From contig NZ_SLZU01000003.1 of the NCBI RefSeq assembly GCF_004342065.1, positions 310,001 to 374,000 of the forward strand: a stretch of 64,000 nucleotides of DNA, in the 5' to 3' direction. The notes beneath the pieces were generated by a model. It ran no database searches. It was not told the origin of the DNA and saw only the letters and a list, made by a program, of their open reading frames with translations. Position numbers and translations under genes: made by a program. Positions 43,119 to 51,653 of the stretch are shown here, piece after piece. This stretch comes from Primorskyibacter sedentarius. Its GTDB lineage: Bacteria; Pseudomonadota; Alphaproteobacteria; Rhodobacterales; Rhodobacteraceae. Each line of letters begins with the position of its first letter. Within the stretch, counting starts at the first letter, position 1.

Positions 43119-44261
43119 TCAGGCGCGCAGATCCTTCACGACGCGGCCGAGCATGGCCTGACAAGCTTCGATCTGCGAGGTCTCGATATATTCATCCGGT
43201 TTATGGCCTTGACCCGACATGGATCCGGGGCCGCAGACGATCGTGGGGACGCCCATTTCCTGAAACACCCCGGCCTCGGTGCCGAAGGCCACTTTGGTAA
43301 GCTGCCCGGTCCCGGCGAACTGTCTGGCAAGCCCGACGGCGGGATCATCCGTGGCAATATCCAGCCCGGGATAGGCCGTGAGCGTTTCGAACCTGATACT
43401 CGCCGCGGGGCCATATCGTGCGGTTATGCTTTCCGCCGAGGCGCGGATGCGCGAAAGAAGCTCCTGAGGTGCATCGGCCGCGAGGTGGCGCAGTTCGAAG
43501 GTCAGTTCCGCAAGGTCCGGAACGATGTTCAGCGCCCGCCCACCAGAAAGCAGCCCGGCATGGGCGGTGCTGTAGGGGATGGAATAGGCATTGTCCCGGG
43601 CGCCGCGTTGTTCCAAATTTCGCTGCAAGTCTCGAATGGCAACCACAAGATCGGCGGCAAGGTCGAGCGCGTTGACGAAGTCCGGAGCAAGGGCCGAATG
43701 GCCGGATGTGCCCCCACAGGTGGCGCGAAGCGCAATCTTGCCCTTGTGCCCGGTGGCAATTGCCATACCCGTGGGTTCGCCCACAATGCAAAGCCGGGGC
43801 GCGCCGATCAACGCAGGCAGCTCTGGGCGCATCTCCTGAATGCCAACGCAGCCGATTTCCTCGTCATAGGACAGCACAAGCGTCAGTGGCGTCCGCAACC
43901 CGGTCTGCGCCGCCTCGTCCGCGGCCCCCAGCATGCAGGCAACAAAGCCTTTCATGTCGGTGGTTCCGCGCCCGTAAAGCCGCGACCCCTCGCGGGTCAG
44001 CGCAAAGGGCGGGTAGGTCCAGTCCTGTCCGTCAACCGGCACCACATCCGTGTGCGCCGACAGTACAATGCCGCCCGCTGTTGCGGGACCGATGGTGACG
44101 ACAAGGCCGCTCTTGCCCGGCTCCTTCCCGGCAATCGTCGTCACTCTGGCACCGCGCGTCGCCAGAAAATCCGCGATGTAATCCATCATCTCGCGGTTGG
44201 GCCGCGCGCTGACCGTATCGAACCCGATCAACCGGTCGAGGATATCTAGGACGACGCTCAT
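43119..44261 (-). CDS. argE: Acetylornithine deacetylase-like M20 peptidase
   Basis: 380 residues. Zinc-ligand motifs: VLSAHTDVVPVDGQDW (His, then catalytic Asp), GRGTTDMKGF (bridging Asp), SYDEEIGCVG (catalytic Glu, ligand Glu) and VGEPTGM; the lid domain starts near CGGTSGHSA. ArgE removes acetyl from N-acetylornithine. It follows the flavoenzyme gene at 44299 by 37 bases, so in this context it may deacylate another N-acyl amino acid. The start at 44261 (MSVVLDILDRL) fits the family; long upstream open frame is spurious. Confidence 0.88.
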   Translation of the reverse strand: MSVVLDILDRLIGFDTVSARPNREMMDYIADFLATRGARVTTIAGKEPGKSGLVVTIGPATAGGIVLSAHTDVVPVDGQDWTYPPFALTREGSRLYGRGTTDMKGFVACMLGAADEAAQTGLRTPLTLVLSYDEEIGCVGIQEMRPELPALIGAPRLCIVGEPTGMAIATGHKGKIALRATCGGTSGHSALAPDFVNALDLAADLVVAIRDLQRNLEQRGARDNAYSIPYSTAHAGLLSGGRALNIVPDLAELTFELRHLAADAPQELLSRIRASAESITARYGPAASIRFETLTAYPGLDIATDDPAVGLARQFAGTGQLTKVAFGTEAGVFQEMGVPTIVCGPGSMSGQGHKPDEYIETSQIEACQAMLGRVVKDLRA

Positions 44262-44298
44262 CGCTGCGGCGCGGCTGTCCGGGGAGCAGATGCACAGC

Positions 44299-46383
44299 TC
44301 ATTCGGCGGCCAACTGCGTGATTTCTCGGCGGAAGGGCAGATCGTCGCCAATATCCTCGCCGTCCACCTCGCGCGCATAGCGGTGGCCTGCATAGGTGGC
44401 CCAGGCAATCGGCCCCGGCGCATTGGCGTCACCGATGATCTTGACCGACTTGATACCCGCATCCGCCCAGTCGGCCTCGCGCGCTTTAAGGTCGAAGTAA
44501 AGCCCGTTGGTTTCCTGCCGCGAGGCCACCATGACCACGGCGTCGCAGCCAAACTGCTGAGTAATGTCGGTATAGGTGCAGTTGGACACCACATGCCCAT
44601 TGCCGATTTCGACAACCCCGCGGTTGAGGACGATGTTCACCCCCATCCGCGCCAGCTTCTGGTGGATGGCATGCTGTTCCAGCGTGTTCACCGTCCAGTC
44701 GGACAGGTAGGCCGAAGGCGTGATGATGGTGACGTTGCAACCCTCCTGCGCCAGAAGTTCGGCCAACACGCCACCCATATAATAATGGTCGTCGTCATAG
44801 ATCACGACGTTGCCGGTGGGTTTCTTCCCCGCCATGATATCGTCAGGCGTGAAAACCGGCATCGCCGCGTCGATTGGGAACGGCACCACATGCTGCCGGC
44901 TTACACCGTCCCGACGCCATGTCGCGCCCGTGGCCACGCAGATATTCTCGAAGCCGAATTCGAGGATCGCATCGGCATCCAGCGCACTGTCGAAATAGGT
45001 CTCGACATTGGGTTTCTGGCTGATCTGATACTCGCGGTAATCCACGACGCGTCCCCAGGCCGACAGCCCCGGCAGCAAGCGTTCGCGCGCCACACGCCCG
45101 CCCAGCATGGTACCGGCCTCGGCCAGCGCCACGTCATAGCCGCGCTCGGACAAGGCGCGCGTTGCCTCCAGCCCGGCCGGTCCGGCACCTACCACCAGCA
45201 CGTTCGAACTCGCCCCCTTGGAGTTCATCCTTTCGGGGTGCCAGCCCTTGCGCCATTCCTCCATGAAGGTGGGGTTCTGGGTGCAGCGGCTGATCGACAT
45301 GGTCATATCGCCGGTGATGCAGATATTGCAGCCGATGCATTCGCGGATGTCTTCGATCCGGCCTTCCTCAATCTTTTTGGGCAGGAAGGGATCGGCAATC
45401 GAGGGCCGCGCGCAGCCGATGAAATCGAGCGTGCCGGTGCGGATCATTTTCGTCATCACGTCCGGAGAGGTAAATCGGCCGACACCGACGATGGGCTTGT
45501 CGGTCAATTCGTGAATGCCGCGCACCAATTGTTCCTGTGCGGCTTCTTCCTTGAACCGCGACGGGCCAGAGCAATCCTCCCAGGTGCCCTGCGCCAGGTC
45601 CCAGAGATCCGGCAGATCGCGGTTCATCTCGATGAAATCGCGCACCTCGGCGTTGGAAAAGCCCAGATCGCCGATGGTCTCGTCAAGGCTGACCCGCAGT
45701 GTCAGCGCCATCGTGTCACCCACCGCGTCGCGCATGTCAGAAATAACCTCGCGGACAAAGCGCGCGCGGTTTTCCAAGCTGCCGCCATATTCGTCGCTGC
45801 GCTGGTTGGTGGCGCGGCTCAGAAAGTGCTGGAAAATGCCGAAACCATGCGCGCCGTAAAGACAAATCAGGTCAAAGCCCGCATCCTTGGACCGTTTCGC
45901 GGCATTGACGAACCAGCGGCGCAGATCGCGGATTTCGGTCTTGTCGAGCGCGCGGGCCTGCACCGGATCATTGGTGAAAGTGCGGATCGGCATGGCCGAA
46001 ACGGCCAGCGGCACTTCCTTGGAATAAAGGTTCGGCCCGTTGATGCCGGAATATGCAAGCTGGATGCCCGCCAACGCGCCGTGGGTCTTCATCTTTTCCG
46101 ACATGCGGCGCAGCATCGGGATGTCCTTGTCCTCCCACAGACGCAATTCGATGAAGGGTGTGATCTCCGAGGTGTGATGCATCTCGCATTGCTCGGTAAA
46201 GATCACACCCCAGCCCCCCTCGGCCTTGATACCGCGCATCTCGGCGGCGGCGGAAGGGTCGCGGTAGCCGCCACCATTGCAATGGGGCACCTGATAGAAC
46301 CGGTTCTTGGCGGTTACGGGCCCGATATCCATCGGCTCGAACAGAATGTCATAGCGTTGGTCGCGCACGTCTTGCTCCTGCAT
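44299..46383 (-). CDS. TMADH/DgcA-like FMN, Fe-S and FAD amine dehydrogenase
   Basis: 694 residues. The N-terminal 370 are an old-yellow-enzyme barrel very like trimethylamine dehydrogenase (YDILFEPMDIGPVTAKNRFY, QVPHCNGGGYRD, GCARPSIADPFLPKKIEEGR). The 4Fe-4S cysteines are C-x2-C-x2-C in ECIGCNICI plus a fourth 12 residues on (SRCTQNP). The C-terminal half binds ADP/FAD (VLVVGAGPAGLEATRAL, VVIYDDDHYYMGG). Relatives oxidatively demethylate trimethylamine, dimethylamine, dimethylglycine or N-methyl amino acids, passing electrons to an ETF. No ETF or DgcB-like partner gene is adjacent. The exact substrate is open. Confidence 0.9.
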   Translation of the reverse strand: MQEQDVRDQRYDILFEPMDIGPVTAKNRFYQVPHCNGGGYRDPSAAAEMRGIKAEGGWGVIFTEQCEMHHTSEITPFIELRLWEDKDIPMLRRMSEKMKTHGALAGIQLAYSGINGPNLYSKEVPLAVSAMPIRTFTNDPVQARALDKTEIRDLRRWFVNAAKRSKDAGFDLICLYGAHGFGIFQHFLSRATNQRSDEYGGSLENRARFVREVISDMRDAVGDTMALTLRVSLDETIGDLGFSNAEVRDFIEMNRDLPDLWDLAQGTWEDCSGPSRFKEEAAQEQLVRGIHELTDKPIVGVGRFTSPDVMTKMIRTGTLDFIGCARPSIADPFLPKKIEEGRIEDIRECIGCNICITGDMTMSISRCTQNPTFMEEWRKGWHPERMNSKGASSNVLVVGAGPAGLEATRALSERGYDVALAEAGTMLGGRVARERLLPGLSAWGRVVDYREYQISQKPNVETYFDSALDADAILEFGFENICVATGATWRRDGVSRQHVVPFPIDAAMPVFTPDDIMAGKKPTGNVVIYDDDHYYMGGVLAELLAQEGCNVTIITPSAYLSDWTVNTLEQHAIHQKLARMGVNIVLNRGVVEIGNGHVVSNCTYTDITQQFGCDAVVMVASRQETNGLYFDLKAREADWADAGIKSVKIIGDANAPGPIAWATYAGHRYAREVDGEDIGDDLPFRREITQLAAE

Positions 46384-46456
46384 TTGTCAGCTCGCAGAAT
46401 ATCGCGCCTTAACGGCGGGAAAAGGTGCGGTTGCGAAAGCGCCGCTTAGGCAGAAC

Positions 46457-47395
46457 CTAACCGGCTTCGGCGGGTGCGAGTCCGGGAAAGGCTCCGTTCT
46501 GGTATTGCTGCCGACAATGGCCGACAAAGGCGCGGATCACGCTGGACTGGTCGGCATCGGTGGGGGTCAGAAGCCCCATGCGCATGGGCCGAACCTTGCC
46601 ACGGATCGGGATGTAGTGCAGCGGTTTACCATCGGGCGCGCGATCGCTCAGAAACGGAACATTGGCGATGGAAAACCCGAAACCGTTGGCCACGAGGCTG
46701 CGCATTACCGCCATGTCCCGCGTGCGTTCCGCGACCACCGGCGGCACCCCGGCTGATACGAAAAACGACAGGAAATACTCTGATGAATAGGGCAGGTCCA
46801 GCAGCACCATCGGATGATCAGCCAGATCATCCACCGACACCTCGTCCGCTCCGGCCAGCGGATGCCCGTCACCTATGATGGCATATGGCGGCAATTCCAG
46901 CAGCGTTTCGAACACCAGATCGGCGGGCAACTGCAAGTCATAGGTCAGCGCCACGTCGATCTCTGCCCGGCGCAGGGCGCTGAAAATCTCTGCCTGGTTC
47001 AGTTCGGTCTGGCGGCTGCGGACCTCAGGGAATTCGGCCTGAAAACTCTGCCGCACAGCAGGAAGTACAAGCTGGGCAAAGGTCACGAGGCAGCCGATAT
47101 TCAACCCTCCGCGCACCGCGCCCGAAATGTCGCCTGCAAGATCAACCAAAGCATTCGCTTCGCTCAGCACGACCTGAACCCGTTCGAGCATCTGCCTGCC
47201 AGCCTGCGTCAGCGACAGCCCTTGCGCGTGCTGGCGCACGAACAGCGGGATGCCGAATTCCTTTTCAAGCTGCGAGATCGCGGCCGAAATCGAGGGGGAT
47301 GATACGCTGACCTTTTCCGACGCCAGCGCGATCGACCCCATTTCGCCGACGGCGACGAAGTATTCCAATTGGCGCAGGGTGAAGCGTAGGGGCAT
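46457..47395 (-). CDS. LysR-family transcriptional regulator
   Basis: 312 residues. The N-terminal helix-turn-helix is LRFTLRQLEYFVAVGEMGSI, then SVSSPSISAAISQLEKEFGI and PLFVRQHAQGLSLTQAGRQM. The effector domain follows (GGLNIGCLVTFAQLVLPAVR). It lies on the same strand 73 bases before the amine dehydrogenase gene, an unusual co-directional position for a LysR activator. Confidence 0.92.
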   Translation of the reverse strand: MPLRFTLRQLEYFVAVGEMGSIALASEKVSVSSPSISAAISQLEKEFGIPLFVRQHAQGLSLTQAGRQMLERVQVVLSEANALVDLAGDISGAVRGGLNIGCLVTFAQLVLPAVRQSFQAEFPEVRSRQTELNQAEIFSALRRAEIDVALTYDLQLPADLVFETLLELPPYAIIGDGHPLAGADEVSVDDLADHPMVLLDLPYSSEYFLSFFVSAGVPPVVAERTRDMAVMRSLVANGFGFSIANVPFLSDRAPDGKPLHYIPIRGKVRPMRMGLLTPTDADQSSVIRAFVGHCRQQYQNGAFPGLAPAEAG

Positions 47396-47425
47396 TGCAA
47401 CTGTTTACGCTGCACTTGCAGAAAT

Positions 47426-47650
47426 TCAAGCCTCGTACGTGATCCGCGTTGTTTTAAGCGCGGTGTACATGCCCAGCGAATGCGGCGACACATCGCGCCG
47501 GAACCCGGATTGTTGCATGCCGCCAAGGGGCGTCATGGCCGAAATCACATCCACGATGGTGACCTAAACGGTGCCCGCCATCAGCGCATCAGAGATACGC
47601 AGCGCGCAGCCTTTGACCAGCCGAACGGATTGCTTGGCTGCATCAACAAC
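47426..47650 (-). pseudogene. Aldehyde dehydrogenase, C-terminal remnant
   Basis: On the minus strand the frame reads SDALMAGTV, a TAG stop, then VTIVDVISAMTPLGGMQQSG and FRRDVSPHSLGMYTALKTTR. This is the C-terminus of an NAD aldehyde dehydrogenase (normally GTVWVN ... PFGGxKQSGFGRD ... YTxLKT), with Trp replaced by a stop. The upstream catalytic Cys/Glu region is absent. It is downstream of the DUF1028 gene and probably once belonged to the same catabolic unit. Confidence 0.8.
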
Positions 47651-47745
47651 TGCCGCTCAACGCCGCCTTTGCTGCTAAATGTCAGCACCGCGGCACCACG
47701 GTTCCAGTTGTCCACAGTGCAGTCGAGCATGCCTGTTTCCTAATT

Positions 47746-48420
47746 TCAGTCGTCGCCGGGCACGCCGTAGGACGGCGCCTCTCGCGGGTCGAGCGCGCGC
47801 TGGATATAGGCGTCCAGTTGCGGTTCGTAGACGCCCCAGGCGGTTGCGATATTCTCGATCGGGCAGTCCTCGGTCCAGTCGCAGCGTAACTCGGCCACGG
47901 GCCAGCTGACCTTGTCGACGATCAGCAACCCGGCGGAATGCACCGGACCGGCCTCGCCCCCTGCAGCCAGCCCCGCGCGCATCGCGGCAATCAGCCGGTC
48001 TCCGATATGGCCCGTCGCGGCTCTATAGCCGTCAACGATGGCTTGCGGCACGCGCTCATTGGCCAGAAGGTTGCCGCCAGAGGCCACGTTCGGCGCCTCG
48101 GCCTGCGTCCAGATGCCAAGCGATTTCGGCCCTGAATGGATCGCCGTCCGCCCTTGCCTGTCCACCGCCAGAACCTGACGGTATTCGATGAATTTTCCAA
48201 GGTCGCGGACGCCGGCGATGGCCTCGGCCGCGCTCATCCCGCCCTGCATAAGGTCCAGCGCCAGCGGGCCCAGCGTCGGGTCTGTCACATTCTGCGACGC
48301 CACCGCGCCCACGCCCGCGCGGGCATAAGCACAACGCGCCGCGACGGCGGGCGAGGAGGACGCTATCGCCATGCCGAACATGCCCGTCTCTTCGCAGCGG
48401 GCGACCAGGGAAAACGTCAT
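47746..48420 (-). CDS. DUF1028 family protein (putative Ntn-hydrolase)
   Basis: 224 residues. Starts MTFSLVARCEETGMFGMAIA, with SSSPAVAARCAYARAGVGAV, ASQNVTDPTLG, GGNLLANERVP and an acidic C-terminus (YEPQLDAYIQRALDP). DUF1028 has the outline of an N-terminal nucleophile hydrolase; its biochemical role is not established. Four bases after ridA, with a GGAG site within the ridA end. Operon: FMO, Rieske, RidA, DUF1028. Confidence 0.88.
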   Translation of the reverse strand: MTFSLVARCEETGMFGMAIASSSPAVAARCAYARAGVGAVASQNVTDPTLGPLALDLMQGGMSAAEAIAGVRDLGKFIEYRQVLAVDRQGRTAIHSGPKSLGIWTQAEAPNVASGGNLLANERVPQAIVDGYRAATGHIGDRLIAAMRAGLAAGGEAGPVHSAGLLIVDKVSWPVAELRCDWTEDCPIENIATAWGVYEPQLDAYIQRALDPREAPSYGVPGDD

Positions 48421-48424
48421 GCGC

Positions 48425-48841
48425 CTACTCCGGAATGACGGCGGTACCGTCGATCTCGACCAGCCATTCGGGCCGGGCCAGCGCCTGCACCACAAGCCCG
48501 GTCGAGACCGGATGCACGCCTTTGATATATTCGCCCATGGTCCGGTAAACCGCCTCTCGGTAGCGAACGTCAGTGATATAGACCACCACCTTGACCAGAT
48601 GCTCCATGCTGCCGCCTGCCTCTTCGATCAGCTGGCGGATGTTCTGCATCACCTTGTGGGTCTGCTCCACCGGATCGTGGCTGTCGATGTTCTTGGCATC
48701 GTCGAGGTTCTGCGGGCACTGGCCGCGCAGCCAGACGGTCTTGCCGCCATGGGTGACCACGGCCTGACACAGATCGTTGTCGAGGTTCTGCTCGGGATAT
48801 GTCTCGCGCGTGTTGAACTTGCGTATACGGGTATGGGCCAT
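48425..48841 (-). CDS. RidA/YjgF family protein
   Basis: 138 residues: QAVVTHGGKTVWLRGQCPQN, EQTHKVMQNIRQLIEEAGGS, MEHLVKVVVYITDVRYREAV and RPEWLVEIDGTAV, the RidA fold. The Arg expected in the imine-hydrolysing site appears in the ALARPEWLVEI segment. RidA clears reactive enamine/imine intermediates, which suits an amine-oxidising operon. Start at 48841 with an AGGAG site. Confidence 0.9.
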   Translation of the reverse strand: MAHTRIRKFNTRETYPEQNLDNDLCQAVVTHGGKTVWLRGQCPQNLDDAKNIDSHDPVEQTHKVMQNIRQLIEEAGGSMEHLVKVVVYITDVRYREAVYRTMGEYIKGVHPVSTGLVVQALARPEWLVEIDGTAVIPE

Positions 48842-48878
48842 GAAAGCTCCTGTCGTGGGAAGGATCGGGCAATCGGGA

Positions 48879-50021
48879 TCAGTCGGCGCGCCCCTCTTCA
48901 AGCCGGGCCATCAGATATTGGGCAAAGTCATAGTTCGGGCGTTCAAGATGGCTGAGATGCCCTGGCACCGCATGATCCGAACAAAGCCCACGATACACTT
49001 TTTCGGTGCAGCCACGATCTTCGACATTCACGTCGTCCAGAAGCGTCTTGAGCGCCTCGAAATTGCTTTGCGCATCTTCGTCCCCCGCATAGTCGTCAGA
49101 CATGCCGCCGCCGAAGCGGATATGGACCTGTCCGGGGCCCTTGGGATGCAGGCTCAGATACCAGAAATAGCCCGGCGTCAACGTGATCATCAGGCTGGGA
49201 TAGATCGCGAGCAGGAAGGTCGTGCGGCGTTCGTCGCCTTTCAAACGATCATTCGACGGGTGCGCCATGGCGATGCGCAACTGGTCGTCCTTGAGGATCG
49301 TGTGGTAATTGAAGGCGGGCAGACCGGGCGGGCAGACCATATCCTCCAGCTTGGACAATCCACCGATGGTGCCCGCGTGGCAGACCGGCAGGTGATAGCT
49401 TTCCATGAAATTCTCGGCCAGAACCTTCCAGTTGGTGTCCCAGACATGCTCTTCAAAGAAGGTCTCGGTGTAATTTGTCATGTCATAGCCGGCGACAAGG
49501 TCTTCGACATCGGCCAGTTGCTCGGCCACCGGGGGCGTATCCTCGTTGAGGCAGATGAAGACCCAGCCCAGCCATTCCTCGCAGCGGATTTCGGGCAGGT
49601 GGTAGGCGTCCTTGCAAAAGCCCGTGTTGCGCGTCATTCCCGGTGCGCCGCGCAGCGACCCATCAAGGTTGTAGGTCCACGCATGGTACGGGCAGACGAT
49701 GGCGCGCGTCTTGCCGCGCCCGTGCAACAGCGTCGACATGCGGTGCAGGCAGACATTGGACATGGCCCGTAAAGCGCCGTCGCGGTCGCGAATGACGATG
49801 ATTGGCTGACCGGCCAGTTCGCAGGTGGTGTAATCACCCGGCTCGGCCAGGCTGTCGGCCCGCCCGACGCAGAACCAATCTTTGGAGAAGATATGCGTCA
49901 GTTCCTCATTCAGAAAGCTGTCTGACATGTAGACCGATGGCGGCATCGCGCGCGCGGCCTCGAACGGTTGCGCCGTATTGTGGCGCAAATCCTTGATCGG
50001 GTCTGTGTGATCCTTTGCCAT
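48879..50021 (-). CDS. Rieske non-heme iron oxygenase, alpha subunit
   Basis: 380 residues. The Rieske 2Fe-2S cluster is C91-x-H93 and C110-x2-H113. The mononuclear iron ligands are H210 and H215 in NFMESYHLPVCH. The residue preceding H210 by three is E207 where most Rieske oxygenases have Asp; Glu is the reported bridging residue in the carnitine oxygenase CntA. This places it with oxygenases acting on quaternary or methylated amines (CntA, Stc2, GbcA). No ferredoxin reductase subunit is encoded nearby. It follows the FMO gene by 14 bases. Confidence 0.9.
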   Translation of the reverse strand: MAKDHTDPIKDLRHNTAQPFEAARAMPPSVYMSDSFLNEELTHIFSKDWFCVGRADSLAEPGDYTTCELAGQPIIVIRDRDGALRAMSNVCLHRMSTLLHGRGKTRAIVCPYHAWTYNLDGSLRGAPGMTRNTGFCKDAYHLPEIRCEEWLGWVFICLNEDTPPVAEQLADVEDLVAGYDMTNYTETFFEEHVWDTNWKVLAENFMESYHLPVCHAGTIGGLSKLEDMVCPPGLPAFNYHTILKDDQLRIAMAHPSNDRLKGDERRTTFLLAIYPSLMITLTPGYFWYLSLHPKGPGQVHIRFGGGMSDDYAGDEDAQSNFEALKTLLDDVNVEDRGCTEKVYRGLCSDHAVPGHLSHLERPNYDFAQYLMARLEEGRAD

Positions 50022-50035
50022 TATGTTCCCTTTGG

Positions 50036-51310
50036 TCAGCTTGCCGATGCCTGATGATCGGACGCGCCGCGGTAAGCGCGGTACTTGCCTTGAATTGCAA
50101 TCTGTTCAGCCACGTATTTGGCATCATGCCAGACGCCCCAGATAAACGTCGAGCCCCGCCGCGATTGCCACGGTAGGCCGAGGAAATAAATCCCCGGTTC
50201 GGACGACACGCCACGCTGATGCCGGGGACGGCCGCTCTCGTCAAAGGCATCGACCTTCATCCAGCTGAAATCCTGCCGAAACCCGGTGGCCCAGATGATG
50301 GTGGTGATGCCCGCGCCCTTCAGGTCCAGCTCCCGGATCGGATTGGTCAGGCATTCCGGATCTGGCAGCATGTCGCGCGCCTCCGGCTCCTGCGGCAGAT
50401 CAAGGCCATTGCGCGTGGTATAAGCGTCGGCAAGGTCCAGCATCTGGATATAGCTGGCATCGCCCGCCGCAATATTGGTGCGCAGATCGTCGCGGAAGCG
50501 AACGACGCCCTCGGTGCAGGCCTCTGTCAGGCCGAGCAACGTCACACCTTCGCTGGCGAGGCGGCGGAAATCCATGGTCTGGCCACCATAGGCGCCACTG
50601 ACCGAGATCGTCACATGTTCTTTGCCGGGCTCTGCTGCCGCCATGTCCCACAGGCCAAGCACGCCCAGCCACCAGCAGAAGTCGCGCCCGCGATAGGCGC
50701 GCGGCGGGCGTTCGTGCGGGCCGACCGACAGATAAACCCTGCGCCCGGCGCGGTTCAGTTCATCCGCGATCTGCGCGCCGGACGATCCGGCACCGACCAC
50801 CAGGACCGCGCCTTCGGGCAGCTGATCGGGAGACTTGTAGTGGAAGGAGTGCAACTGCGTCACGCCTTCGGACTCGGGCACCACTGGCGGGATCACCGGG
50901 TGCTGAAACGCGCCCGTTGCCGCAACAACGTTCAGGGCCTCGATCTTGCCCGCCGAGGTTTCGACGGTAAAGCCGGGGCGGCCCTGATTGCGCTCTGCCT
51001 TGGCCACCTCGACCCCGGTGCGGATCGGCGCGTCGATCATGCGCGCATAGGTTTCCATATAAGTGGCGACAATCGTCTTGGTCGGGAACCCGTCCGGGTC
51101 ACAGCCTTCAAATTCGAGGTTGGGAAAACGGTCATGCCAGGCAGGCCCGTTTGCCACGAGCGACTCCCACCGCCCGGTCCGCCAGGCCTCGGCCACGCGG
51201 TTCTTTTCCAGAACGAGGTGGGGAATGCCCTGCGCGCTGAGATGTTCGCTCATCGCGATTCCCGCCTGACCCGCCCCCACAACCAAGGTATCTGTCTTTT
51301 CAGTAGGCAT
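50036..51310 (-). CDS. Flavin-containing monooxygenase (CzcO-like)
   Basis: 424 residues with two dinucleotide-binding motifs, VVGAGQAGIAMSEHL for FAD at residue 10 and VVGAGSSGAQIADEL for NAD(P)H near 170, and the late WATGFRQDFSWM motif. Class B flavin monooxygenases oxygenate amines or carbonyls; this one resembles the CzcO-like group. First gene of the Rieske operon. The start at 51310 (MPTEKTDTL) has AGGGAAA upstream. Confidence 0.9.
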   Translation of the reverse strand: MPTEKTDTLVVGAGQAGIAMSEHLSAQGIPHLVLEKNRVAEAWRTGRWESLVANGPAWHDRFPNLEFEGCDPDGFPTKTIVATYMETYARMIDAPIRTGVEVAKAERNQGRPGFTVETSAGKIEALNVVAATGAFQHPVIPPVVPESEGVTQLHSFHYKSPDQLPEGAVLVVGAGSSGAQIADELNRAGRRVYLSVGPHERPPRAYRGRDFCWWLGVLGLWDMAAAEPGKEHVTISVSGAYGGQTMDFRRLASEGVTLLGLTEACTEGVVRFRDDLRTNIAAGDASYIQMLDLADAYTTRNGLDLPQEPEARDMLPDPECLTNPIRELDLKGAGITTIIWATGFRQDFSWMKVDAFDESGRPRHQRGVSSEPGIYFLGLPWQSRRGSTFIWGVWHDAKYVAEQIAIQGKYRAYRGASDHQASAS

Positions 51311-51653
51311 TGCGTTTCCCTGACATTTCAAAACTCGAACAGATCGCACGCGGCGCATCGCAGCATCGGTTCGGTGAGTTCAGGGTTTCATCTTTGCTTT
51401 CGACAGAAAATCATTGTCTGGCTCATCATGCCTTAGGGTTTGCCTAATCACATCTGCGCCCTGTGCCCGTACCCGTACAAGCTGCCACTGAAAGCCAAAC
51501 CTTCGCGCAACGTGCCGTTCGTTCCCGGCAGCACTTGGCCAACGGCATGACCCGGACCGCCAGTAGGTCCGGATGGCGCAACGGCGGTGACAGCTTGCCG
51601 CCTTCATCTTTGGCAAAGCTCGGCGCCACGCGAAATGATACCCTGCAGCGCGT
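51311..51653. other. Intergenic region upstream of the FMO operon
   Basis: 343 bases between the demethylase stop and the FMO start, both minus strand. It should contain the promoter of the FMO-Rieske-RidA-DUF1028 operon. No gene or TGACA-type palindrome like that at 53723-53771 was found here; short frames crossing it are noise. Confidence 0.4.

Noticed and set aside
44197-46449. Plus-strand open frame of 750 codons
   Set aside because: Exact antisense shadow of the TMADH-like gene, whose cofactor motifs are intact on the minus strand.
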